Source: Pontibacter qinzhouensis
Lineage (GTDB): Bacteria; Bacteroidota; Bacteroidia; Cytophagales; Hymenobacteraceae
DNA length: 54,466 bases
Reading direction: 5' to 3'
Assembly: GCF_008017455.1 (NCBI RefSeq)
Contig: NZ_VRTY01000036.1
Coordinates: 1 to 54,466 of the forward strand
Shown: positions 14,043 to 22,393 of the stretch, piece after piece
How the letters are laid out: each line of letters starts with the position of its first letter
Position numbering within the stretch: the first letter of the stretch is position 1
Notes under the pieces: generated by a model
Told to the model about the DNA's origin: nothing
Database searches by the model: none
The model's input: the letters and a program-made list of their open reading frames with translations, nothing else
Translations under genes and position numbers: made by a program

Positions 14043-17015
14043 CTACACCGGCTGTACTTTCAATGCCTGCCAGAGAATCTCGACGGGGTGTTGCGCCTGC
14101 CGTTTGGTGCCGTCTTTTATCTGATGGCGGCAGCTGGTGCCGGCGGCTGCAATAAGGGTGTCATGAGCCTGGGCTTCTACTGCCGGGAAAAGTACGAGGC
14201 TTCCGATTTTCATCGAAACGTCGTAATGCTCTTTCTCATACCCGAACGAACCCGCCATACCACAGCAACCCGATGGTATCTGCTCCACCACATAGTTTAG
14301 CGGCAACGACAGTATGCTGTGTGTTGGAGCCAGCGCATTAAGGGCTTTCTGGTAGCAATGGCCATGCAACTTAATGAGCTGCGGCTTATCGGTAAACTGC
14401 TCTGCACGAATATGCCCTTGCGCTACCTCCTGCACCAGAAACTCCTCCAGCAAAAAAGTATGGTTTGCCAGATGCCGGGCCTTTTGCCGTAACTCCGGCG
14501 AAACCAGATCCAGGTACTCGTCCCGGAAAGTCAGAATGGCGGAGGGTTCGATGCCGAGTAAGGGTACCTCCGGCTGCACCACCTGGGCCAGCAGCTGCAC
14601 ATTTTTGTTCGCTATTTCCTTTGCCTGCTTCACCAGCCCTTTCGACAGATAGGTACGGCCGCTCTCCAGGTGCTCCGGCATATGCACTTCGTAGCCCAGC
14701 GCTGTCAGCAGTTTAATAGTTGTTTTCCCTATTTCTACATCGTTATAATTAGTAAATTCATCGCAGAACAGGTTCACCTGCCGGAGCTGTGGCTGGGCTG
14801 TTCCAGCTGCTCTTCGTTTTTTGTCCCACTTTTTTTTCCAGCTGCGTAAGGTGGTAGTACCAACATTCGGTAAAGAGCGGTCGGCAGCAAAGCCTATGAC
14901 CGATTTAACCAGACTGCTGGTAACACTGTTGTTGATGACATAATTGTAGAGTTGCGGAAAAAGCGAACCTAGTTGCTGCGATTTGGTGAAGTTACCCACC
15001 ATCCAGGTCCGGAAGGGAACCCCGTTGGCCTCATAGTAATGCTGCAGAAATTCGGCTTTCATTTTGGCAACGTCCACACTGCTGGGGCACTCCGATTTGC
15101 AGGCTTTGCAGCTCAGGCAAAGGTCCATCACCTCTTTTATCTCCTGGTGGTCGAAGCGGTTTTCTTTGGAGGAGTTGGTCAGGAACTGGCGCAGAATGTT
15201 GGCGCGGGCGCGGGTGGTGTCTTTTTCCTGCCGGGTAGCCATGTAGCTGGGGCACATGGTGCCACCGGTAACGTGCGTTTTGCGGCAGTCGCCGGAGCCG
15301 GAGCATTTTTCAGCCAGCCTTAAAATACCTTCCTGCTCCGAAAAATCAAACAGCGTCTCCACCGGTATCACTTGCTTGTCGGGTTCGTAACGGAGCTGCT
15401 CGTTCATGGGCGGCGTGTTCACAATTTTGTTTGCGTTAAACACACTCTTCGGATCAAATGCCAGCTTTACCTGTTTCAGGAGCGCATACACTTCTTTACC
15501 TAGAACAGTTGGTATAAACTCGCCTCGTAACCGGCCATCGCCGTGTTCGCCGCTCAGCGAGCCGTTGTATTTTTTTACCAGCAGCGCCGTGTCGTGCAGC
15601 ACCAACCGGAATAGCTCTTTTCCTTCTGAGGTCTTCAGGTTAATCATCGGCTCCACGTGCAGCTCTCCGGCTCCGGCGTGGGCATAATACGAGGCTTTCA
15701 GCTTGTATTTATTCAGGATTACCTGCAGGTCCTCTATGTACGCCGGCAAGTCTTCCGGCGACACGGCACAGTCTTCTATCAGGTTCACAGGCTGCGAGTC
15801 GCCGGGCAAATTCCGGATAAGGCCCAAGCCGGCTTTGCGCACATCCCAGGCCAGTTTTGTTTGTGCTCCTCTTATGAGCGGGTAAGCGTAGCCAAGGCCA
15901 GCTTCCTTCAGATCTGTTACCAAGGCATTTGCCATGGCGGTAATAGCCTCCTGGGTATCGGCCATAAACTCGATCATGAGCAACGCGGCCGGTTCGCCTT
16001 CTATAAAAAAGCGGTTGTGCTGGTACACCGGGTGCCCTTTCGTGAAACCCATAATATAATCGTCTACGAGTTCCGACGCCATGGGCTGGTGCTTCAGCGC
16101 CACCAGGTTTACCAGCAGCGCCTCCGGCAGCGAACTGCAGTGCACGCACACCAGGCCTTCCGCTTTAGGCGGTAAAGGAATCAGGTCCAGTTTGGCTTCG
16201 GTTATAAAGGCCAGTGTACCTTCGGAGCCGGCCAGCAGGTTGCAAAGGTTCAGAGCATCGGTTCCGGCTGCCACGGCATCTGCTACCAGAATATCGAGGG
16301 CGTAACCAGTGTTGCGGCGGGTTAACGTAGCTTTTGGGTAATTCTTTTCTATTACCGCCCTGTTATGGTCATTTTTAACAATGGCGCTGATTTCGCGGTA
16401 AATGTTGCCTTCCACAGTGGTTTCTCTGCACTTAGCGGCTACCTGTTCCGCCGACAGCGGTCCGAACTCAGTTTCGGTGCCATCGCTTAACAGTACTTTT
16501 GCCGTTAGCAGGTGCTCGCGCGTATCGCCCCACACAATGGAGTGAAGACCACAGGAGTTGTTCCCGATCATCCCTCCTATCATGGCACGGTTTGCTGTAG
16601 AGGTTTCCGGGCCGAACATGAGCCCGTGAGGCCGCAGAAAAGCATTCAGGTCATCGCGAATAACGCCGGGCTGCACCCGTACCCATCGCTCCTGCACATT
16701 TACCTCCAGCACCTTGTTCAGGTACTTCGAAATGTCTACCACCACGCCATTACCTACCACCTGCCCGGCCAGCGAGGTACCTGCTGCTCTCGGAATTAAC
16801 GAAAGCAGGTGTTTGTCTGCCAACAGAATCAAGGCTTTCAGGTCGGCTTCGTGCTTTGGAATGGCCACTGCTATAGGTTTTTCCTGGTAAACAGAGGCAT
16901 CGGTGGCATAAATTAGCTTTTGCGATTCGTGCAGCGGAGAGTTATCATAGTAAAACTCACCAGCGAATTTTGCTGCAAATTCAGCAAAGGCAGCAGCGTG
17001 TGGGGCAGCATTCAT
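14043..17015 (-). CDS. FAD-linked oxidase fused to Fe-S/CCG-domain subunit (YdiJ-like D-2-hydroxyacid dehydrogenase)
   Basis: A 990-residue three-part enzyme. The first third is a PCMH-type FAD domain (IPRAAGTSLAGQVVGNGVVVDISK, MIGNNSCGLHS). The second is a FAD-oxidase C-terminal domain ending in SGEHGDGRLRGEF with the catalytic His. The third has two 4Fe-4S clusters (CSGSGDCRK...MCPSYMATR; CLSCKACKSECPS) and a CCG-type domain (HGHCYQKAL, GCCGMAGSFGYE). Length and order match E. coli YdiJ, a D-2-hydroxyglutarate dehydrogenase, and related D-lactate dehydrogenases. It would oxidise a D-2-hydroxyacid and pass electrons via the Fe-S clusters. Single gene; ATG start at 17015. Confidence 0.9.
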   Translation of the reverse strand: MNAAPHAAAFAEFAAKFAGEFYYDNSPLHESQKLIYATDASVYQEKPIAVAIPKHEADLKALILLADKHLLSLIPRAAGTSLAGQVVGNGVVVDISKYLNKVLEVNVQERWVRVQPGVIRDDLNAFLRPHGLMFGPETSTANRAMIGGMIGNNSCGLHSIVWGDTREHLLTAKVLLSDGTETEFGPLSAEQVAAKCRETTVEGNIYREISAIVKNDHNRAVIEKNYPKATLTRRNTGYALDILVADAVAAGTDALNLCNLLAGSEGTLAFITEAKLDLIPLPPKAEGLVCVHCSSLPEALLVNLVALKHQPMASELVDDYIMGFTKGHPVYQHNRFFIEGEPAALLMIEFMADTQEAITAMANALVTDLKEAGLGYAYPLIRGAQTKLAWDVRKAGLGLIRNLPGDSQPVNLIEDCAVSPEDLPAYIEDLQVILNKYKLKASYYAHAGAGELHVEPMINLKTSEGKELFRLVLHDTALLVKKYNGSLSGEHGDGRLRGEFIPTVLGKEVYALLKQVKLAFDPKSVFNANKIVNTPPMNEQLRYEPDKQVIPVETLFDFSEQEGILRLAEKCSGSGDCRKTHVTGGTMCPSYMATRQEKDTTRARANILRQFLTNSSKENRFDHQEIKEVMDLCLSCKACKSECPSSVDVAKMKAEFLQHYYEANGVPFRTWMVGNFTKSQQLGSLFPQLYNYVINNSVTSSLVKSVIGFAADRSLPNVGTTTLRSWKKKWDKKRRAAGTAQPQLRQVNLFCDEFTNYNDVEIGKTTIKLLTALGYEVHMPEHLESGRTYLSKGLVKQAKEIANKNVQLLAQVVQPEVPLLGIEPSAILTFRDEYLDLVSPELRQKARHLANHTFLLEEFLVQEVAQGHIRAEQFTDKPQLIKLHGHCYQKALNALAPTHSILSLPLNYVVEQIPSGCCGMAGSFGYEKEHYDVSMKIGSLVLFPAVEAQAHDTLIAAAGTSCRHQIKDGTKRQAQHPVEILWQALKVQPV

Positions 17016-17439
17016 TTTTACAAGCTATAAATTCGATTCTACAAGTAAAGTAACATCAGGGGTGCAGGCAGCGGTACCAATTTCAAAATATGGACTGTTC
17101 TACCTCCGCCATCGGCACAGTAAGTTAAAGGTATCTGCTGAACTTACAGTACTTGGAGCGTTAATTTAGAAACTGATGTTACGCATCTTCAGGTATATGG
17201 CAGCTTTAAGTTGGTTCTAATACATTTGTTAACAGCTCATCCGGTGCCCTTAGCCCTGCATGTTCCATTGTTTTGCTCCGAGCATCTGCTACTCAAACGG
17301 CAGCGGTAATTAATGAGGCAGGAAATACAAGTTTTCTTCAATATATTTAGTGCGTAACATCAGTTAGAAATTTACATTAAAAAATGTTTGTTCGTAGATT
17401 CCATTACTGAAGAGGATCTGCCGGCACTACTTACTGAGG
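17016..17439. other. intergenic region containing a family B element
   Basis: 424 bp between two minus-strand genes, half of it occupied by the 195-bp family B element. The promoter of the FAD/Fe-S gene is expected in 17016-17165, but no consensus match was seen. Confidence 0.5.
17171..17365. mobile_element. family B MITE-like element, complete copy
   Basis: A perfect 15-bp terminal inverted repeat, AACTGATGTTACGCA at 17171-17185 and its inverse at 17351-17365, flanked on both sides by AGA (17168-17170 and 17366-17368), a possible 3-bp target duplication. At 195 bp it is too short to code for a transposase. The first 80 bp match the copy at 5199. Confidence 0.75.
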
Positions 17440-18633
17440 CTATATTTTACGCACAAGCAGGGCGGCGGCATTGCCTCCGAAACCGGCTGCTGTTATCAAA
17501 ATTCGCTTTATATGAGAAGGAGCTTTGCCACCGCTAAACCGAGTCGGGTACGGAAACGCAGGCACTCGCTGCTCCTGTAGCACCTGCAAGGCGTAAGCCA
17601 GGCTTAGGCAGGCAGATGCACCATAAGTATGCCCCGTGAGCCATTTGGTTGAAGTAACAGCAGGCATTGTCTCTTTTCCGAACAGACTCACCAGGGCCTG
17701 CCACTCAGCAGAATCGCCGGCTACTGTGCCGGGTGCATGCATAATCACCAGATCAACGGGTTCAGTATTTCCAGATTTCTCGATTGCCTCCTGCACTGCC
17801 TGTTTAAAATTAGCACCATCCCGGGATATTCCTGTTTTGCTAGTGATGGCTTCGAACCCAAACCCCACCGATTCGAGAACTGCGGCAGGCAGGGCAGCCT
17901 GATGTACTTGGTGGTCAGCCACTTTTTCGAGGGCAAATACGGCAGCTCCTTCGCCTAATACAAAGGTGTTTTGTTTCTCGGAATTGAGCGGGCGGCATGG
18001 GTAGTGCCCGGTAGTAGTTGAGTAAATGCCGATTGCTTTCATTTGGGCTATGGTAAACGGTGTGAGCGGTGCTTCTGCTGCTCCGGCCAGGAACCTGGTT
18101 GCCATACCCGCTTTAAGCCAGGCAAACGCATTGGCAATGGCTTGTATGCCGGTGCTGCAGGTAACGGAGTGGCTGAGTGTAGCACCCGAACTACCCAGGT
18201 CCTGCGCCACCCACGACGAAATATTGCCCAGCGTCGTAACCGGAGAAGTCTGCACTGGCACCACGCCTGTCTGCTGAAACTCCTGCACATACTTTTCGAA
18301 TAAGCCGGTAGCCCCCCTTGAGGAACCAATATTAACCGCGATATCTTTTTGCTGCTCCCAACCTGCCTGCTTCACAGCTTGCCGGCTTACGTACATGGCC
18401 AGTAGCACGGTCCGGTCCAACGACTGATAAGCCTTTTTTTCATGCGCCAGACGTGCCAAAAGTTCATCAGCTGCGGGTTGCAAAGCTCCTACAGCTGTTT
18501 CGGCACCGTTAAATGCACGCACCTGAAAAGCAGGTTCGGCCTTTTGGAAAGAGTCGGCAAGTGTGGTTTGGTTATGGCCTAAAGCTGAAACAGCACCATA
18601 CCCACGAATCAGGATGTGTTCTTTATAAGACAA
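17440..18633 (-). CDS. stand-alone beta-ketoacyl synthase
   Basis: A 397-residue thiolase-fold condensing enzyme. The active-site triad is present: Cys in HSVTCSTGIQA, His in IMHAPGTVAGDSAEW (HAPGT in place of the usual HGTGT, with the His kept) and Lys/His in TKWLTGHTYGASAC. The start is the TTG at 18631-18633; an in-frame TAA lies just upstream, and the conserved IRGYGAVSALG begins at residue 9, so no ATG start is possible. No acyl carrier protein or ketoreductase is adjacent, so it may serve aryl-polyene, flexirubin or fatty-acid synthesis encoded elsewhere. It belongs to the FabF/FabB superfamily. Confidence 0.88.
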   Translation of the reverse strand: MSYKEHILIRGYGAVSALGHNQTTLADSFQKAEPAFQVRAFNGAETAVGALQPAADELLARLAHEKKAYQSLDRTVLLAMYVSRQAVKQAGWEQQKDIAVNIGSSRGATGLFEKYVQEFQQTGVVPVQTSPVTTLGNISSWVAQDLGSSGATLSHSVTCSTGIQAIANAFAWLKAGMATRFLAGAAEAPLTPFTIAQMKAIGIYSTTTGHYPCRPLNSEKQNTFVLGEGAAVFALEKVADHQVHQAALPAAVLESVGFGFEAITSKTGISRDGANFKQAVQEAIEKSGNTEPVDLVIMHAPGTVAGDSAEWQALVSLFGKETMPAVTSTKWLTGHTYGASACLSLAYALQVLQEQRVPAFPYPTRFSGGKAPSHIKRILITAAGFGGNAAALLVRKI

Positions 18634-18855
18634 AATATACTTGCTTTATCAGTAGAAGGGTGTTCATCTGTTACTTGTCTTCCTTCTGTTTTACGATGAT
18701 ATTCGGTACTACTTAACTCTTTAAAAATTATTACTGCGCCAACTGCCTTCCAAATAACAACTACACTAAAACCTCTGGTCGCCTGGAGTTACTTTTGTAG
18801 TACTCCTTAAAATCCTAAATGCAGGTGCTACTCTAAACACCAGTAACAGCGCTAT

Positions 18856-18913
18856 AAATTATGCTAATGAAAAAGGCCTTCAGAAGGAATTTTTACCTTT
18901 TTGCTCCAAGGGT
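18856..18913 (+). repeat. family A repeat
   Basis: AAATTATGCTAATGAAAA, GGCCTTCAGAAGGAATTTTT and TCCAAGGGT. The frame from ATG is open through the repeat (MKKAFRRNFYLFAPRVTT). Confidence 0.88.
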
Positions 18914-19030
18914 AACAACCAGTACAAATCTTTTAACCGGCCTCTCTAAGCCTTTTTTTTTGCAAAGGTAGCCTAAGGACGGGAAGCTTCCTCTATCCTG
19001 CAATAAATTTTAGCCCATGGAAAATAGGAT

Positions 19031-19079
19031 TACAAAAAAAGCTTCTGCAGGTGCCAGTAGCCAACCTGCAGAAGCTTTT
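19031..19079 (-). terminator. intrinsic terminator closing the fructan locus
   Basis: A perfect 16-bp stem (AAAAGCTTCTGCAGGT at 19037-19052, ACCTGCAGAAGCTTTT at 19064-19079) with an 11-nt loop. On the minus strand it is followed by seven T. It lies 50 bp past the stop of the last GH32 gene. Confidence 0.9.
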
Positions 19080-19127
19080 GAAAGTTAATTTTCTAACCTT
19101 GTACTTTACAAATCCTTAATTTTAATG

Positions 19128-20768
19128 TTAAACAGCAGGGTTCCAGATAGACTTTAAACCAACTATTTTACCTGAAGAGAGCTTATAAGCTCCTTTTGCC
19201 GCTACCAGACGCACGGTAGTAAACGGTTCGTCTGGGAAGTAAATAGCGGTCATGGTTGTTTTGCCGCCATCCGCGAACAGCTCCACCGAAGCCACATCCA
19301 CTACTAAGCGCAGATTAAAAGACTTATCAGTAACTATACGCGGGCCATACTGGATTCCTCCAAATTTGTCTGAAAAGCTGTGGTCTCCGGCGTTTGTTCT
19401 GTCTATATAATACTGGTTTTGAGAGGCGTTATACCCTACCAGCACTTTCTGGTTCCGGCCGTTAGACAGCTCTATAGCGAAATCTCGTCCGGCTGCTGCA
19501 GGCTCCAGCTCCAGGCTCAGATCAAATGCAGAAAACTTGTCTGACAGCACAAGGGAGTCTGAGATGGTTTGTGCATCCAGAGTATTTGTTGCAGCAACGT
19601 AAGACTCCAGTTCTTTTACAGGTTTGGATACGACACGTAAACCTGCCGGCGTATTTTCCAGTGACAGCGTGCGGGCTATGGTCATGGCGCTTCTCCATTT
19701 TTCGGAGGGTACTACATTGGCATAATCCCAGTTGCTCATCCAGCCCATAAACAGGCGGCGGCCATCCTGCTCTGGCACATTGGCCCAGGTTACGCCCGCG
19801 TAGTTGTCGCGGCCATAGTCGAGCCAGATGCCTTCGTGTCCTTTTCCTGCCTCTGCTACAGGTTTGCTTTTCAGGGTCGTTTCAAACTGCCTGTCCATCA
19901 CAAACCTGCTGCCGTCAAAATCGCCTATAAAGTATTGTGTAGCCGAGCCTCCATTTGGTCCGCCGGGGTTAATGCTCACTAGCAACACCCACTTTTCCTG
20001 GTCAGAGCCTTCAACAGGAAGCTTAAACAGATCGGGGCACTCCCATACACCGCCATGTGCACCAATGCCTTTTCCAAAGTCGCTTTCTAGTTTCCAGTCC
20101 AGTAAATTTTTAGAGGAATAGAAACTGATATGATCCGCTACGGCCAGGGTCATGATCCATTTTTTGCCTGCTTCGTACCAGGCTACTTTCGGGTCTCTGA
20201 AATCGCGTATGCCTGGGTTTTTAAGGACAGGATTTGCTTGGTGCTTTTGCCAGGAACGGCCATTGTCGAGGCTGTAGGCCAAGCCCTGCGTCTGGAAATC
20301 GGTGCGGCCTGCCCTCTCCCCTTCCATGTTGTGGTAGGTATAAATAGCTACCAGGGCAGGATTGTCTTTTGTGCCCAGGCCAGAGGTATTGTTCACATCC
20401 ACTACGGCACTTCCTGAGAAAATCATGCCCAGGCTATCCGGGTAAAGCGCAATAGGCAGGTGCTCCCAATGGATCATGTCTTTGCTCACAGCATGCCCCC
20501 AATGCATAGGTGCCCAAATGGTGGTATCGGGGTTGTGCTGGTAGAACAGGTGGTACTCGCCTTTGTGGTACACCATGCCGTTCGGGTCGTTCATCCAGCC
20601 GGCAGGAGGCGTAAAATGGAATTGCGACCGATGCTGTTCGTCGAATTGCTGTTTTTGTTGCGGATTTTCGGAAGCGGCAGTTTCGGTGGTGCTAGTGCCT
20701 GAGTTACAGCTAAATGCTGTAGCAGCTACCAGTACAGCAAAGCTGTTTACTACTTGTTTTATTTTCAT
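19128..20768 (-). CDS. GH32 fructanase lipoprotein (exo-levanase/inulinase type)
   Basis: A 546-residue glycoside hydrolase family 32 enzyme. The lipoprotein signal ends at Cys21 (ATAFSC). The five-bladed propeller carries the full catalytic set: WMNDPNG (nucleophile Asp61), FRDPKV (Asp192) and WECPDLF (acid/base Glu243). FYQHNP and MHWGHAVSKDMIHW are also present, followed by a C-terminal beta-sandwich (FNLRLVVDVASVELFADGG). It releases fructose from beta-fructans such as levan, inulin or sucrose; the exact linkage is not decidable here. It is the last gene of the fructan locus, just before a strong terminator, and has a GH32 counterpart at BT1765 in the B. thetaiotaomicron levan locus. Confidence 0.94.
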   Translation of the reverse strand: MKIKQVVNSFAVLVAATAFSCNSGTSTTETAASENPQQKQQFDEQHRSQFHFTPPAGWMNDPNGMVYHKGEYHLFYQHNPDTTIWAPMHWGHAVSKDMIHWEHLPIALYPDSLGMIFSGSAVVDVNNTSGLGTKDNPALVAIYTYHNMEGERAGRTDFQTQGLAYSLDNGRSWQKHQANPVLKNPGIRDFRDPKVAWYEAGKKWIMTLAVADHISFYSSKNLLDWKLESDFGKGIGAHGGVWECPDLFKLPVEGSDQEKWVLLVSINPGGPNGGSATQYFIGDFDGSRFVMDRQFETTLKSKPVAEAGKGHEGIWLDYGRDNYAGVTWANVPEQDGRRLFMGWMSNWDYANVVPSEKWRSAMTIARTLSLENTPAGLRVVSKPVKELESYVAATNTLDAQTISDSLVLSDKFSAFDLSLELEPAAAGRDFAIELSNGRNQKVLVGYNASQNQYYIDRTNAGDHSFSDKFGGIQYGPRIVTDKSFNLRLVVDVASVELFADGGKTTMTAIYFPDEPFTTVRLVAAKGAYKLSSGKIVGLKSIWNPAV

Positions 20769-20962
20769 GGTATTATTTAATTTACGTATTAAAATTTAAG
20801 TAAAAGGACACAAGACGCAGGATTTTTTTCAGATCATGATTTTCGTTGTTTTTCTGCTAAGCCCAGACATTCACTGGTCTGGAAAACGCTGTGAGGTCAA
20901 TACCTACATCTCCAAACCAACCATTAAACAATTAACAATCAACAACTAACAATCAACAAATC

Positions 20963-21021
20963 AAATTATTCTAATGAAAACACCCTTCCAGAGGGTTTTG
21001 GTGCTTACTGCCGACAAGGTT
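20963..21021 (+). repeat. family A repeat with low-complexity lead-in
   Basis: AAATTATTCTAATGAAAA, CACCCTTCCAGAGGGTTTTG and a weak right block CGACAAGGT. Both arms changed together (CACCC with GGGTTTTG), keeping a stem. It is preceded from about 20909 by CAATCAACAACTAACAATC-type sequence. Its right end lies 13 bp from the stop of the serine-hydrolase gene. Confidence 0.82.
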
Positions 21022-21034
21022 TACTTGATTGTAC

Positions 21035-22315
21035 TTAGTGTTCCAAAGCCTGGTAAACCAGTACCTTGAACTTATCGTGAATTTCGGAGTGACTGATGGG
21101 CCATTGTTGCAGGAAAAGCACCGAAATGAGCTGGTTTTTTGGATCAACCCAGGAGTTGGTTCCAAAGAAACCTCCCCAGGTATAAGCCCCTTCCGGTAGG
21201 CCAAAATGATGCTGTTTCCCATGTAATGTGGTGACCATAAAGCCTAATCCGAATTTATCGCCATCCAGTGCCAGATCACCGATCTGGTTCTGGGTCATCA
21301 GTTCAACACTTTTCCCTGACAGGATGCGCTTGCCATTGTAGGTGCCGCCGTTTAATAGCATCTGCAGGAATTTGGCATAATCATGAGTGGTAGTGCTTAT
21401 TCCTTCTCCGCCAGCATAGAATGTTCCGCTTGCCTTCGGAAAATCTACTGCAATAAAAGAATCGTACTTCCAGTCTATGGAAAGCTGTTGGGCGTTTTCG
21501 GTTTGAATTTCCGCCAATTGTGCCTGTTTATTAACCGGCAGGTAAAAATAGGTGTCGTCCATGCCAAGCGGCTCGAAAATGTATGCAGAAAAGTACGCAT
21601 CAAGTGTTTTGCCGGAAACTGCTTCTATAATACAACCCAGTATATCGGTGCTGAACCCGTACGTAAATTTTTCTCCCGGCTGATGTGCCAGAGGCAATGT
21701 GGCCAGTTTGTTGAGTATTTTACTTTTAAAAGCTGCCCGATCTGTTACCAGTTCAGAAGGAAGCCCTGCCCTGGCATACACAGCGCTTAACTTTGAGTCT
21801 CCCGGACCGGCATATTCTATGCCTGCTGTATGCGTCAGCAGGTCGCGGATTGTAATTGGGCGCTTTGCCGGTACTGTTGTGTAAGAGCTGTCTGTTGCAT
21901 TAAACTGATTTAACACAACAGCATCAGCAAATTCGGGAAGGTATTTGGAGATGGGGTCATGCAAGGAGAGCTTTCCGGCTTCGACCAATTGCATGGCAGC
22001 CACACTGGTAATGGGTTTTGTCTGCGACGCGATGCGAAAGATTGTTTTAGAGCCTGCTGCTTTAGAACCACTATGAGCCTGGTTGAAGGACTTATTATAG
22101 ATAATTTTCCCGTTATGCACTATCAGACCTGTTGCCTGCTTAATCCAGCCGCTGTCGATATTTGCCTGTAGAAGCTGGTCAATATGCTGTAGCCTCTCAG
22201 CAGAAATCTTAACTGAAGCAGGTGCAGCAGTTTTTTTGACCTGTGCCAGAGCTAGCTCATAAACAAATGCTGTTATGCAAAAAACAAGTACTGCCAGGTT
22301 CAATTTTTTTCTCAT
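21035..22315 (-). CDS. serine hydrolase of the beta-lactamase (class C/esterase) family, exported
   Basis: The start at 22315 gives a clear signal peptide (MRKKLNLAVLVFCITAFVYELALA, cut near AQ); the frame is open 23 codons earlier. About 426 residues. Catalytic SxxK is SQTK (Ser97, Lys100); the usual YxN region reads FTYGFSTDILG and the third motif is YTWGGFFGTNS. It is therefore a penicillin-binding-protein-like esterase or peptidase rather than a resistance enzyme, probably periplasmic. It lies 78 bp downstream of the GH32-like gene within the fructan locus, which is unusual: the B. thetaiotaomicron levan locus has no such member to my knowledge. It may remove ester decorations or simply be a passenger gene. 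Confidence 0.87.
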   Translation of the reverse strand: MRKKLNLAVLVFCITAFVYELALAQVKKTAAPASVKISAERLQHIDQLLQANIDSGWIKQATGLIVHNGKIIYNKSFNQAHSGSKAAGSKTIFRIASQTKPITSVAAMQLVEAGKLSLHDPISKYLPEFADAVVLNQFNATDSSYTTVPAKRPITIRDLLTHTAGIEYAGPGDSKLSAVYARAGLPSELVTDRAAFKSKILNKLATLPLAHQPGEKFTYGFSTDILGCIIEAVSGKTLDAYFSAYIFEPLGMDDTYFYLPVNKQAQLAEIQTENAQQLSIDWKYDSFIAVDFPKASGTFYAGGEGISTTTHDYAKFLQMLLNGGTYNGKRILSGKSVELMTQNQIGDLALDGDKFGLGFMVTTLHGKQHHFGLPEGAYTWGGFFGTNSWVDPKNQLISVLFLQQWPISHSEIHDKFKVLVYQALEH

Positions 22316-22393
22316 GGTTTCGAGTATTTTAACTTTGTTAATTTCTTTCCTTCCAACTCCGAATCTCCTTCTGCTCTTTTGCAAATAGCCGTA

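Larger units (their letters stand above)
18634..19127. other. intergenic region between fructan locus end and beta-ketoacyl synthase
   Basis: 494 bp holding a family A copy (18856-18913) and the terminator of the fructan locus. The promoter of the TTG-started synthase gene should lie in 18640-18850; no consensus match was seen. Confidence 0.55.

Noticed and set aside
21035..22315. Antibiotic-resistance beta-lactamase
   Set aside because: The SxxK motif is present, but the other motifs (YGFS, WGGFFGT) and the fructan-locus context fit the broad esterase/penicillin-binding-like group; no resistance claim is supported.
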